Both the position numbers and the translations under genes were made by a program. A stretch of DNA of 64,000 nucleotides from Pelomonas asaccharophilus_A (GTDB lineage: Bacteria; Pseudomonadota; Gammaproteobacteria; Burkholderiales; Burkholderiaceae_C). Below are positions 17,818 to 27,727 of this stretch, piece after piece. The notes under the pieces are model-generated. The model was not told where the DNA came from. It saw only the letters and a list, made by a program, of their open reading frames with translations, and did not search any database. Location: assembly GCF_031458115.1 (NCBI RefSeq), contig NZ_JAVDXV010000013.1:50891-114890 (forward strand). Direction: 5' to 3'. Position 1 is the stretch's first letter; every line of letters starts with the position of its first letter.

Positions 17818-19368
17818 ATGACCGACCCCATCCTGCTGGCCCGCCATGCGGAGATCGAGTGCCTGTTGCTGCCCGCACTCGCCAACCGCCACGGCCTCAT
17901 CACCGGCGCCACCGGCACCGGCAAGACCATCAGCCTGCAGAAGCTGGCCGAGAGTTTTTCCAAGCTGGGCGTACCCGTCTTCATGGCCGACGTGAAGGGC
18001 GACCTGACCGGCATCAGCCAAGCCGGCAACCCCAGCGAGAAGCTGCTGGCCGTGCTGAAGGACCGCGGGCTGGACGTGCCCGAGAAGCTGGCCTGCCCCA
18101 CCACGCTGTGGGACGTGTTCGGCGAGCAAGGCCACCCAGTGCGCGCGACGGTCTCGGACATGGGCCCGCTGCTGCTGGCCCGCATGCTGGCGCTGAACGA
18201 GACCCAGGCCGGCGTGCTGCAGATGGTGTTCAAGATCGCCGACGACAACGGCCTGTTGCTGCTGGACCTGAAGGACCTGCGCGCGATGCTGCAGCATGTG
18301 GGCGACAACGCGAGTCAATTCACGACGCAGTACGGCAACGTGTCGGCCGCCAGCGTGGGCGCCATCCAGCGAGGCCTGCTGCAGATCGAGGCTCAGGGCG
18401 GCGACAAGTTCTTCGGCGAGCCCATGCTCAACATCGCCGATTTCATGCAGACGGACCAGGGCCTGGGCGTCATCAACGTGCTGGCCGCCGACAAGCTGAT
18501 GAATGCGCCGCGGCTGTACGCGACCTTCCTGCTGTGGATGCTCTCTGAGCTCTTCGAGACGCTGCCCGAGGTGGGGGATCTGGACAAGCCCAAGCTGGTG
18601 TTCTTCTTTGACGAGGCCCATCTGCTGTTCAAGGATGCGCCGGACGCGCTCGTCGAGCGCATCGAACTCGTGGTTCGGCTGGTGCGCTCCAAGGGCGTGG
18701 GCGTGTACTTCGTGACGCAGAACCCGCTGGACATTCCCGACACCGTGCTGGGCCAGCTCGGCAACCGCGTGCAGCACGCGCTGCGCGCATTCACGCCGCG
18801 CGACCAGAAAGCCGTCAAAAGCGCAGCCGACACCATGCGCGCCAAGCCCGGGCTGGACATTGCCACGGCAATCACGGAACTGGGTGTCGGCGAGGCGCTG
18901 GTCAGCCTGCTGGACGAAAAGGGCAGGCCCAGCATCACCGAACGCGTGTTCGTGCTGCCGCCCGGCAGCCAGATCGGGCCCATCAACCCAGCCCAGCGCC
19001 AGCAGCTCGTGGCCAATTCGCTGGTGGCGGGCGTCTACGAGAAGCAGCTGGACCGTGAATCGGCCTACGAGAAGCTGCTGGGCAAGCCAGCCGCCAGCGC
19101 ACCTCAGGGCGGCGGCATGGCGAGCGAGGCCGGGCAGGTTTTCAAGGGCGGCCAGCCCCCGCCCGCCGACGAGGGTGGCGGCATGATGGACGGGCTGAAG
19201 GACGTGTTGTTTGGCTCCACCGGCCCGCGCGGCGGCCGCCGCGAAGGCCTGGCCGAGACCGCCGCCAAATCGGCACTGCGCTCCATCGGCTCGTCCGTGG
19301 GTCGCGAGATCGTGCGCGGCGTGCTGGGCAGCCTGCTGGGCGGCGGCAGCAGCCGGCGCCGCCGCTGA
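17818..19368 (+). CDS. HerA-like ATPase, DUF853 family
   Basis: Protein of 516 residues with a Walker A GATGTGKT at 30-37, a VFMADVKGDLTG segment, Walker B FFFDEAHLLF near residue 265, and a VYFVTQNPLDIPD sensor region. These mark the DUF853 branch of HerA/FtsK-type P-loop ATPases. The last ~100 residues are Gly/Arg-rich and end SSRRRR, possibly a nucleic-acid-binding tail. The function in bacteria is not settled. It is probably a single-gene unit, divergent from yebC. Confidence 0.88.
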   Translation: MTDPILLARHAEIECLLLPALANRHGLITGATGTGKTISLQKLAESFSKLGVPVFMADVKGDLTGISQAGNPSEKLLAVLKDRGLDVPEKLACPTTLWDVFGEQGHPVRATVSDMGPLLLARMLALNETQAGVLQMVFKIADDNGLLLLDLKDLRAMLQHVGDNASQFTTQYGNVSAASVGAIQRGLLQIEAQGGDKFFGEPMLNIADFMQTDQGLGVINVLAADKLMNAPRLYATFLLWMLSELFETLPEVGDLDKPKLVFFFDEAHLLFKDAPDALVERIELVVRLVRSKGVGVYFVTQNPLDIPDTVLGQLGNRVQHALRAFTPRDQKAVKSAADTMRAKPGLDIATAITELGVGEALVSLLDEKGRPSITERVFVLPPGSQIGPINPAQRQQLVANSLVAGVYEKQLDRESAYEKLLGKPAASAPQGGGMASEAGQVFKGGQPPPADEGGGMMDGLKDVLFGSTGPRGGRREGLAETAAKSALRSIGSSVGREIVRGVLGSLLGGGSSRRRR

Positions 19369-19465
19369 TGCCCCACCGGCGCCCGGCCGGCGCCGTTCGC
19401 GCCCTGCCCGCCCCACGCGTCGCGCCGCCGTGGCGGGCGGTCGCCCGCGACTGCATGCTGGCGCG

Positions 19466-20533
19466 ATGAAATCCCCCAACATGCGTCGCGACCTGCTCGT
19501 CTACTTGGGTGGCACGGCTGGCATCTGCATCGTCGTGGGCCTGCTGAGTTTTCTCGTCAACGGCAAGGGCTTCTGGCGCGGCATGCTGTACTCGTTCTGC
19601 ATCGGCGTGCAGATCTCGCTGTGCATCAGTCTGCTGCAGGCGGCGCTGGCCCGGGTGCTGGCGCGCTGGCGCGGCGACGCGACGCCCGAGCTGGCGCAGG
19701 GCTGGGTGGGCTGGGGCTGGATGATGCCCATCGTGCTGGTCGGCACGCTGACCGGCTACAGCGGCGGCCTGTGGCTGGGCGATGCACTAAGCGGCCTGGA
19801 GTCCACACCGTTGTGGCAGATGAGCCGGCCGCGCGCCGCGCTGACGCTGGGCTTCCTGCTGCTGGTGTCGATGCTGGGTGCGCTGTTCTTCGTCTCGATG
19901 TTCAAGCTGCACGGCGCCAAGCTGAGCCAGGCGCGCGCCGAACAGCTGGCCGCCGAAGCACGGCTGACGCTGCTGCAAAGCCAGCTGGAGCCGCACATGC
20001 TGTTCAACACGCTGGCCCATCTGCGCGTGTTGATCAAGCTGCGGCCCGACGAGGCGCAGCAGATGCTGGACAAGCTCATCGACTACCTGCGCGCCACGCT
20101 GCAGGCCAGCCGCGCCACCGAACACGCACTGGCCGACGAGTTCGAGCGCGTGTCCGACTACCTCGCGCTGATGCAGCTGCGCATGGGCGAGCGGCTGCGC
20201 GTGCGGCTGGAACTGCCGGTCGAGCTGGCCGCCATCCCCATCCCGCCGCTGCTGCTGCAGCCGCTGGTGGAGAACGCCATCAAGCACGGCCTGGAGCCCC
20301 ATGTGGACGGCGGCGAGCTGCGCGTATCGGCGGCGCGCGATGGCACCCGCCTGCTGCTGGAAGTGGCCGACAGCGGCGCCGGCCTGACCCAGGCGACCGG
20401 ATTGCCGGGCTCCGGCTTCGGCCTGGCGCAGGTGCACGAGCGCCTGGCCCAGCGCTATGGAGCCGCCGCCAGCTTCAGCCTGCAACCCCAGGCCGGCGGC
20501 GGCAGCGTCGCACGCATCGAGATCCAGACATGA
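19466..20533 (+). CDS. LytS-type sensor histidine kinase (His_kinase PF06580)
   Basis: This 355-residue kinase has four hydrophobic segments in the first ~145 residues (about 10-30, 42-62, 84-104, 125-147) and no large periplasmic domain. A short coiled linker leads to the phosphoacceptor motif LEPHMLFNTLAHL (His177) and an ATPase domain (LVENAIKHGLEP N-box, ADSGAGL, GSGFGLAQVHERL). Start 19466 was chosen since the upstream 85 codons overlap the previous gene out of character. It overlaps the response-regulator start as ATGA, a classic LytS/LytTR pair. Confidence 0.92.
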   Translation: MKSPNMRRDLLVYLGGTAGICIVVGLLSFLVNGKGFWRGMLYSFCIGVQISLCISLLQAALARVLARWRGDATPELAQGWVGWGWMMPIVLVGTLTGYSGGLWLGDALSGLESTPLWQMSRPRAALTLGFLLLVSMLGALFFVSMFKLHGAKLSQARAEQLAAEARLTLLQSQLEPHMLFNTLAHLRVLIKLRPDEAQQMLDKLIDYLRATLQASRATEHALADEFERVSDYLALMQLRMGERLRVRLELPVELAAIPIPPLLLQPLVENAIKHGLEPHVDGGELRVSAARDGTRLLLEVADSGAGLTQATGLPGSGFGLAQVHERLAQRYGAAASFSLQPQAGGGSVARIEIQT

Positions 20534-21306
20534 CGACCACCGCCCTCATCGCCGAAGACGAACCGCTGCTGGCCGACAATTTGCGTGCCGAGCTGGCTGC
20601 GGCTTGGCCCGCGCTGCAGGTCGTCGCGCAAGCGGGCAGCGGCATCGCCGCCGTCGAGCTGGCCTTGCAGCACCGGCCACGCGTGTGCTTCCTGGACATC
20701 CGCATGCCCGGCATGACCGGACTGGAAGCCGCGCAGGCCATCACCGAGGACTGGCCGGACGATGCCGGCGCCCTGCCCTTGTTCGTTTTCGTGACGGCCT
20801 ACGACCAGTACGCGCTGCAGGCTTTCGACGCCGCCGCGGCCGACTACCTGCTCAAGCCCGTCACGCCCGAGCGCTTGGCGCAGTGCGCACATCGCCTGCA
20901 GGCGCGGCTGGCCCTGCCCGCGGAGGACGCCACGCTGGCCTCGCTGCGCCAGCTGCTCACGCAGGCCGTCACGCCGGTGCCACGGCTGCGCCACCTGCAG
21001 GCGGCCGTGGGCGACGCGATCGAACTGGTGCCGGTGGATGACATCGTCTACCTGGAAGCCGCCGACAAATACGTGCGCGCCGTGACCGCCCAACGCGACT
21101 ACTGGGTGCGCGTGTCGCTGCGCGAGCTGCTGCCGCAGCTGGATCCCGAGCGTTTCTGGCAGGTGCACCGCTCCACCGTCGTGCACATCGATGCCGTGGC
21201 GCGGGCCCAGCGCCAGGAGAACGGCACCGTGCTGCTGACGCTGCGCCAGCGCCCCGAGGCGCTGACCGTCAGCCGCGTGCACGCCACACGTTTCAAGGCG
21301 TTGTAG
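20530..21306 (+). CDS. LytTR-family response regulator
   Basis: Protein of 258 residues with a receiver domain (acidic pocket EDEP, phosphoacceptor Asp56 in FLDIRMPG, VTAYDQYALQAF, Lys in LLKPV). The C-terminal LytTR DNA-binding domain contains IVYLEAADKYVRAVT, WVRVSLRELL and FWQVHRSTVVH. It is coupled to the kinase by a 4-base overlap. LytTR regulators usually bind direct repeats. A palindrome lies 16 bases past the stop but is better explained as belonging to the next gene. Confidence 0.93.
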   Translation: MTTTALIAEDEPLLADNLRAELAAAWPALQVVAQAGSGIAAVELALQHRPRVCFLDIRMPGMTGLEAAQAITEDWPDDAGALPLFVFVTAYDQYALQAFDAAAADYLLKPVTPERLAQCAHRLQARLALPAEDATLASLRQLLTQAVTPVPRLRHLQAAVGDAIELVPVDDIVYLEAADKYVRAVTAQRDYWVRVSLRELLPQLDPERFWQVHRSTVVHIDAVARAQRQENGTVLLTLRQRPEALTVSRVHATRFKAL

Positions 21307-21322
21307 CGCGGTAGATCGCGGC

Positions 21323-21352
21323 CGGTGAAAACCGTATAAACGGTTTTCACCG
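21323..21352. promoter_or_regulatory. 30-bp palindrome in front of a small gene, candidate operator
   Basis: The arms CGGTGAAAACCGT and ACGGTTTTCACCG pair perfectly over 13 bases around ATAA. The right arm ends two bases before the ATG at 21355. The centre reads TATAAA, compatible with a -10 box. No Shine-Dalgarno sequence separates it from the start codon. As a terminator for the LytTR gene it would lack a T-tract. Confidence 0.6.
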
Positions 21353-21354
21353 TT

Positions 21355-21612
21355 ATGAGCCGCGACCGCAAGCCCCCGCCACCCCCCGAGCGCGCCAAGC
21401 TCGTGCGCGACGGCTTCACCATGCCCGAGGCCGACTACGCGCTGCTGAAGGCGCTGAAGCAGCGGCTGCTGGGGCAGCAGCGCGAGGCGAAGAAAAGCGA
21501 GCTGCTGCGTGCCGGCCTGCAGGCGTTGGCGTCGCTGAACGACGCTGCGCTGGCGGCGGCGCTGGAGCGGCTGGAGCCGGTCAAGACCGGCCGGCCACCC
21601 AAGGCCAAGTAA
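21355..21612 (+). CDS. Small putative ribbon-helix-helix DNA-binding protein
   Basis: Protein of 85 residues, basic, with a proline-rich N terminus (MSRDRKPPPPPERAKLV). The segment RDGFTMPEADYALLKALKQRLL, then KKSELLRAGLQALASL, matches the strand-helix-helix pattern of MetJ/Arc-like proteins (given here in two parts). The C terminus TGRPPKAK looks like an AT-hook. I do not recognise a named family. A 30-bp palindrome ends two bases before the start codon, so self-repression is plausible. It is followed 11 bases later by a membrane-protein gene with its own AAGGAG site. The function is unknown. Confidence 0.65.
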   Translation: MSRDRKPPPPPERAKLVRDGFTMPEADYALLKALKQRLLGQQREAKKSELLRAGLQALASLNDAALAAALERLEPVKTGRPPKAK

Positions 21613-21623
21613 GGAGACACCCC

Positions 21624-22430
21624 ATGTCCGATGCAACCTACTGGTGGCAGCTGCTGTGCGCGATCGCCGGGCTGAACCTGATCGCCTGGACGGCCTCCAC
21701 CGCCTGGCTGCACCGCAACCGGCCGGACGGCACGACCTGGCCGCACCAGCGCCTGCAGCTCGTGCTGTCGGCGCTGTACGTGCTGGGCTGCGGCTACCGC
21801 TCGGTGCTGCCGGTCTTCGACGTGCCGCGCGTGGTCATGGTGGATTCGTGGGCGTCCAGCGTGCTGGTGGGGCGCACGGTGGCCACCATCGCCGAGTTGA
21901 GCTTCGCGGCGCAATGGGCGCTTCTGCTGCAGGGCGCGGCACTCGCCACGGGGCAGCGCTTCAGCCTGTGGGTTGCCCGGGCCGTGGTGCCGCTCATCCT
22001 CATCGCCGAGTTGAACTCCTGGTATGCCGTGCTGACGACGCGCAACATCGGCCACGTCGTGGAGGAGATCCTGTGGGGCACGACCGCGCTGCTCAGCGTC
22101 GTCGCCATGCTGGCCCTGTGGCCTCAGGCCACGTCCAAGGGCCGGCGCTGGCTGGGGCTGGCGCTGGTCGCCGGCCTGGTCTACGCCGCCTACATGTTCT
22201 TCATCGACGTGCCCATGTACTGGGCCCGCTGGGTGGCCGACGAGGCGGCCGGCCGCAGCTACGTGGCCTTGTCCGCCGGCTGGGCGGACGTGTCCAGCCG
22301 CTGGACCGTGTCGCACGACTGGGCCCACTGGCGCAGCGAGGTCGTGTGGATGACGCTGTACTTCAGCGTGGCGGTCTGGATCAGCATCGGCCTGGCCCAC
22401 GTGCGCCTGCCCTCGCGGCCGCGTCCTTAG
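21624..22430 (+). CDS. Conserved multi-pass membrane protein of unknown function
   Basis: Protein of 268 residues preceded by a good ribosome site (AAGGAG, 8 bases before the ATG). About seven hydrophobic segments are visible, with conserved-looking polar positions inside them (FIDVPMYWARW, DWAHWRSEVVWM). No catalytic motif or domain was recognised. It probably forms a two-gene unit with the preceding putative DNA-binding protein. A GC-rich hairpin follows the stop. Confidence 0.7.
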   Translation: MSDATYWWQLLCAIAGLNLIAWTASTAWLHRNRPDGTTWPHQRLQLVLSALYVLGCGYRSVLPVFDVPRVVMVDSWASSVLVGRTVATIAELSFAAQWALLLQGAALATGQRFSLWVARAVVPLILIAELNSWYAVLTTRNIGHVVEEILWGTTALLSVVAMLALWPQATSKGRRWLGLALVAGLVYAAYMFFIDVPMYWARWVADEAAGRSYVALSAGWADVSSRWTVSHDWAHWRSEVVWMTLYFSVAVWISIGLAHVRLPSRPRP

Positions 22431-22443
22431 AATCGGCGCCATC

Positions 22444-22465
22444 GCGGGCCTGAAACACGGCCCGC
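22444..22465 (+). terminator. Hairpin between the membrane protein gene and glnS
   Basis: GCGGGCC and GGCCCGC arms, 8-base loop, beginning 13 bases after the stop codon and followed by TCCCATTTC. It lacks a run of T, so it could be a weak terminator or a leader hairpin for glnS, which starts 20 bases later. Confidence 0.4.
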
Positions 22466-22484
22466 TCCCATTTCAGAGCCGACG

Positions 22485-24257
22485 ATGAGCAACACCGCCG
22501 CCCCCGCGCCCGCACCCGCGACGAACTTCCTGCGCCAGCGCATCGAGCAAGACCTCGGTGCCGGCGCCTTCGACGGCCGCCACTTTGCCGGCACGCCGGG
22601 CGACGCGGCCCACCACGCCCAGGGTCCGCTGGACGCCGCACGCATCCGCACCCGCTTCCCGCCCGAGCCCAACGGCTATCTGCACATCGGCCACGCCAAG
22701 AGCATCTGCCTGAATTTCGGCCTGGCGCGTGACTACGGCGGCGCCTGTCATCTGCGCTTCGACGACACCAACCCCGAGAAGGAGGAGCTGGAGTACGTCA
22801 ACGCCATCAAGGAGATGGTGCAGTGGCTGGGCTGGAGCTGGGGCGACAACCTGTACGAGGCCAGCAGCTACTTCGACTTCATGTACGCGGCCGCCGAGGC
22901 GCTGATCGCCGCCGGCCATGCCTATGTGGACGAGCAGAGCGCCGAGGAGATGCGCGCCAACCGGGGCGACTTCGGCAAGGCTGGCGTCGACAGCCCGTTC
23001 CGCAGCCGCACGCCCACCGAGAACCTGGACCGCTTCCGCGAGATGCGCGACGGCAAGCATGCCGACGGCGCGATGGTGCTGCGCGCCAAGATCGACATGG
23101 CGTCGCCCAACATCAACCTGCGCGACCCGACGCTGTACCGCATCAAGCATGCGGAACACCACGCCACGGGCAACAAGTGGTGCATCTACCCGATGTACAC
23201 CTACGCGCACCCCATCGAGGACGCGCTGGAGCGCATCACGCACAGCATCTGCACGCTGGAGTTCGAGGACCAGCGCCCGTTCTATGACTGGCTGCTGAAC
23301 CACCTCGCCGACCTCAACCTGCTGGCCCGCCCGCTGCCGCAACAGATCGAGTTCGGCCGGCTGAACCTGAACTACGTCGTCACCAGCAAGCGCAAGCTGC
23401 GCCAGCTGGTGGAAGAAAAGCATGTCAGCGGCTGGGACGACCCACGCATGCCCACGCTGGTGGGTCTGCGCCGCCGCGGCTTCACGCCCGAGAGCCTGCG
23501 CGCGATGGTGGAAGCCACCGGCGCCAGCAAGCAGAACGCGTGGATTGACGACACGGTGCTGGATCAGGCGCTGCGCGCCGACCTGGAGCCGCAGGCGCCC
23601 CGCGCCTTCGCCGTGCTGCAGCCGCTGAAGCTGAAGCTGACGAACTTCGCCGACGTGTTCGGCTCCAACGACCACCGCGAGCCTTGCGAGGTGGCCGCCC
23701 ACCCGCACAAGCCGGAACTGGGCCTGCGCAAGTTCTCGCTGGGTCCTGAGCTGTGGATCGAGTCCGAGGACTTCATGGAAGTGCCCGTGAAGGGTTACTT
23801 CCGGCTGTTCCCGGGCAACAAGGTGCGGCTGAAGGCCGGCTACATCATCGAGTGCACCGGCGCCGAGAAGGACGCCGAAGGCAACGTGGCCGCCGTGCTG
23901 GCCACCGTCGTTCCCGACACCAAGAGCGGCACGCCGGGCGCCGATGCGGTCAAGGTCAAGGGCGTGCTGGGCTGGGTTGGTGCTCACGAGGCGGTTGCCG
24001 CCGAGGTGCGCCTGTACGAGCGCCTGTTCGCGGAGCCGCAGCCCGATGCCGGCGGCCGCGACTTCATCGAGTTCCTGAACCCGAACTCGCTGCGCGTGGT
24101 GCAGGGCTTCGTGGAACCCTCACTGGCTGGTGCCGCCGCCGACCAGCGCTGGCAGTTCGAACGCCACGGCTATTTCGTGACGGACCGCGTGGATCACCGG
24201 GCCGACAAGCCGGTGTTCAACAAGATCACGGGGCTGAAGGACAGCTTCGCCAAGTAG
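22485..24257 (+). CDS. glnS: Glutaminyl-tRNA synthetase
   Basis: Class I synthetase of 590 residues. The HIGH motif is in FPPEPNGYLHIGHAKS (67-70) and the KMSKS-equivalent is VTSKRKLRQL. RFDDTNPEKEE and the C-terminal anticodon-binding beta barrels are complete, ending NKITGLKDSFAK. A 15-residue Ala/Pro-rich extension precedes the core. Presence of GlnRS means Gln-tRNA is made directly in this organism. The downstream interval to the convergent small gene carries copy A of the repeated element. Confidence 0.97.
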   Translation: MSNTAAPAPAPATNFLRQRIEQDLGAGAFDGRHFAGTPGDAAHHAQGPLDAARIRTRFPPEPNGYLHIGHAKSICLNFGLARDYGGACHLRFDDTNPEKEELEYVNAIKEMVQWLGWSWGDNLYEASSYFDFMYAAAEALIAAGHAYVDEQSAEEMRANRGDFGKAGVDSPFRSRTPTENLDRFREMRDGKHADGAMVLRAKIDMASPNINLRDPTLYRIKHAEHHATGNKWCIYPMYTYAHPIEDALERITHSICTLEFEDQRPFYDWLLNHLADLNLLARPLPQQIEFGRLNLNYVVTSKRKLRQLVEEKHVSGWDDPRMPTLVGLRRRGFTPESLRAMVEATGASKQNAWIDDTVLDQALRADLEPQAPRAFAVLQPLKLKLTNFADVFGSNDHREPCEVAAHPHKPELGLRKFSLGPELWIESEDFMEVPVKGYFRLFPGNKVRLKAGYIIECTGAEKDAEGNVAAVLATVVPDTKSGTPGADAVKVKGVLGWVGAHEAVAAEVRLYERLFAEPQPDAGGRDFIEFLNPNSLRVVQGFVEPSLAGAAADQRWQFERHGYFVTDRVDHRADKPVFNKITGLKDSFAK

Positions 24258-24282
24258 TCAGCGGCGCAAACCTGGCATTTCC

Positions 24283-24415
24283 GGCCGAGCGCCGGGCCGC
24301 TCCCAAGCCGGCCCGTCTGGCGATGTGCTTGCGGCTCAATGCCGCAAGCATCACCGTCCGCTCGGGGGACCGACCAGGCCGGCCCGCGTGCAGCGGCGCA
24401 CGACTGGGCGAGGGG
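24283..24415 (+). repeat. Structured intergenic repeat, copy A
   Basis: A 133-bp block matches 40554-40685 (opposite strand) almost end to end, from GGCCGAGCGCCGGGCCGC to CGAGGGG. It folds into at least three hairpins: GGGCCG/CGGCCC; TGCTTGCGGC/GCCGCAAGCA (24326-24350) with loop TCAAT; and GTCCGC/GGGGAC around TCG. It fills the gap between the convergent glnS and 24419-24628 genes. No start codon with a coding frame was found in it. Confidence 0.85.
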
Positions 24416-24418
24416 TCC

Positions 24419-24628
24419 TCAATCGCGTCGGAGGACGATGGGGCTGGCGTAGTCGCGGCCAACCACGGCGCGGGCGAAGAGGTAGTTGCGTCGTGCCTGG
24501 TCACTCAGCGCGTCCAGCATGACGCAACCGTACTCATCGCAGGGAAAGGCCAGCGCGCGGCCGCTCTGGAACAGCGACTCGAAGCGCAACTCGTAGCCAT
24601 CATCCAGGGGCATGGGGCGTGTGTTCAT
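24419..24628 (-). CDS. Small conserved hypothetical protein (69 aa)
   Basis: This short acidic protein (MNTRPMPLDDGYELRFESLF start) has a central FPCDEYGCVMLDALSD segment and ends ASPIVLRRD. Proteins of this look are common next to housekeeping genes in Burkholderiales, but I know of no assigned function. It starts at an ATG preceded by an ACGAGG ribosome site. It is convergent with glnS, and its stop touches the end of repeat copy A. It shows no signal peptide or membrane segment. Confidence 0.7.
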   Translation of the reverse strand: MNTRPMPLDDGYELRFESLFQSGRALAFPCDEYGCVMLDALSDQARRNYLFARAVVGRDYASPIVLRRD

Positions 24629-24744
24629 GGGGCACCTCGTCTTGAAACCAGACTAGGCGCCGCACCCACCCCCCGCGCGTGAAAAGGTCGCACCCACTGC
24701 CCTTCACCCCCGCGTCCGCCGGGGGCTTCGCCAAGATGTCACGC

Positions 24745-25626
24745 TCAGCGCGCCAGCAAGCGCTGCAAGTCGACCTGGAAGGGCTTGTCGTTCATCTCGA
24801 CGACTGCCGGCGTGGGCGTCGTCAGCGTGACCAGGCGGCGCTGCGGGAGGTTCAGCAGCGCCAGCGAGGGCTGCACATAGCGCTGCAACAGCGCCAGCAG
24901 TGAGCCGTCCCCATAGGCCTGGCGCAGGCCTCGCGCCACGCGCTCCATCGCGCGCCGGTTGCTCGGGTGGGTGTAGAGGTATTGCGGCAGGTCGTAGGAC
25001 AGCAGCAGGCTGTCGTCCACCGCCAGGCCAGGCGTTCCCGCCTGCGCGCGGATCTCGTCGCCGATCTCCAGCACGTTGCGGCAGAACAGGTCGGCGCGCC
25101 CCAGCCCCACCAGTTCGAACAGCGACTCATAGGCGCTCACCTCGGTCACCTTGAAGCCATTGGCGCGCATCACCGCCACGTCGGGCCAGTCGCTGCCCTG
25201 AACATGGCGCAGCCTGGCCACGGCGGCCACGCTGGTCGCCGCACGCACCGCAGCCTGCCGCGGCGCATGCACGAAGCACACGCGGAAGCGGTTCAGCCCC
25301 AGGTGGATGGGAAATGGCACCGGCGCCAACCCCGCGGCACGCCCTGCATCGACGCCCGCAACGACCAGGAAGTTGCGCACCTCGCCCCGCGAGGCCTCCA
25401 CCAGCGCGCGGCTCTTGCTCATGCGCGGCGACAGTTCCAGCCGGTAGGGGCCTTCGATGACGCGGGTCTTGTCCAGCGCCAGCTGCACCGCGTCGCGGAT
25501 ATAGGCATTGCGCGAATCGCTGTCGCTGTCCGGCGCACGCAGCGTGACCACCAGCTCCTGCGCCAGCGCCGGGCCGGCCGCCAGCAGCGAGGGCAGGCCC
25601 GTCAGCAGGCAGTGGCGTCGCAACAT
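24745..25626 (-). CDS. Periplasmic substrate-binding-like protein
   Basis: Protein of 293 residues with a signal peptide (MLRRHCLLTGLPSLLAAGPALAQ, given here as two parts: MLRRHCLLTG and ending PALAQ). The mature part looks like a type 2 periplasmic-binding fold (YIRDAVQLALDKT, a central SAYESLFELVGLGRADLF, and a C-terminal helical cap). No ABC genes are nearby. Orphan proteins of this type occur in Burkholderiales next to diguanylate cyclases or alone. The ligand and partner are unknown. It is probably a single gene, downstream of dbpA on the same strand with 61 bases between. Confidence 0.65.
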   Translation of the reverse strand: MLRRHCLLTGLPSLLAAGPALAQELVVTLRAPDSDSDSRNAYIRDAVQLALDKTRVIEGPYRLELSPRMSKSRALVEASRGEVRNFLVVAGVDAGRAAGLAPVPFPIHLGLNRFRVCFVHAPRQAAVRAATSVAAVARLRHVQGSDWPDVAVMRANGFKVTEVSAYESLFELVGLGRADLFCRNVLEIGDEIRAQAGTPGLAVDDSLLLSYDLPQYLYTHPSNRRAMERVARGLRQAYGDGSLLALLQRYVQPSLALLNLPQRRLVTLTTPTPAVVEMNDKPFQVDLQRLLAR

Positions 25627-25687
25627 GGCCGGCTCCGCTCAGACATGGCGGCAATGTAGTGCGGCCGGCTGCCGCTTGGAAGGGCCG

Positions 25688-27088
<1,401 letters not shown>

Positions 27089-27217
27089 CGCGCGATTGTC
27101 GAGCCTGTGACTTTCTTCTCACCGCGGCGCCGGGTCGCGCCCGTGCTTTCAATTGGTCACCGACGTGGCGAAGGCCGCTCACTAGCATCCCGTTCCGGCG
27201 TCTAACGCCGCCATCGC

Positions 27218-27718
27218 ATGCCCACCGCCACCGACACCTTCACGGCCACGCAGCCCATCGACCCGCCCACTTCGGCGCGCGCACGGGTGCTGTCTGGCCT
27301 GGACGGCGCACCGACGCGGCCGGCCGCCAGCACGGCTGCGCGGTCCGCCAACGCTGCCGCGACGTCGCCGCACACCCAGGTTCCGACGGCCAAGCCCGAC
27401 GCACTGCCGCGCTGGGCCAAGGGCGTAGTCATCGGCGGCGTGCTGCTCGCGGTCGCCATGCCGGCTTCGGTGCTGCTGTCCCGCTCCATGCTGGTGCAGG
27501 CCGCGCTGGCCGAACAGGGTAAGTCCAAGGCCGCAATGATCTGCACCGCCGGCGAGGGCCGCGCCGTGGATGGCTCCAGCCTCATGGGCTGGCTGTTCGG
27601 CGGCTCCTACTTCCATTGCGGTGGCTGGGAAACCCGTGAGGCCCGCCAGCAACGCGACCGTGACCGCGACCAGGCCAGCTTCCTCGCGCGCGAGCGCGCC
27701 CGCCAGCAGAACTACTGA
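27218..27718 (+). CDS. Hypothetical protein with one membrane segment
   Basis: Protein of 166 residues. The N-terminal ~65 residues are Thr/Ala/Pro-rich and look disordered. One hydrophobic segment follows (WAKGVVIGGVLLAVAMPASV, ~66-86). The C-terminal part has two cysteines (ICTAGEG and FHCGGWE) and a charged RQQRDRDRDQ helix at the end. No family was recognised. It starts 129 bases after the divergent dbpA start. The stop is nine bases from the convergent SUI1-like gene. Confidence 0.55.
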   Translation: MPTATDTFTATQPIDPPTSARARVLSGLDGAPTRPAASTAARSANAAATSPHTQVPTAKPDALPRWAKGVVIGGVLLAVAMPASVLLSRSMLVQAALAEQGKSKAAMICTAGEGRAVDGSSLMGWLFGGSYFHCGGWETREARQQRDRDRDQASFLARERARQQNY

Positions 27719-27727
27719 AGCAACGGC

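Noticed and set aside
17500..19482. 660-residue minus-strand frame opposite the HerA-like gene
   Set aside because: His/Gln/Gly-rich shadow. The plus strand has Walker A and B motifs in one continuous frame.
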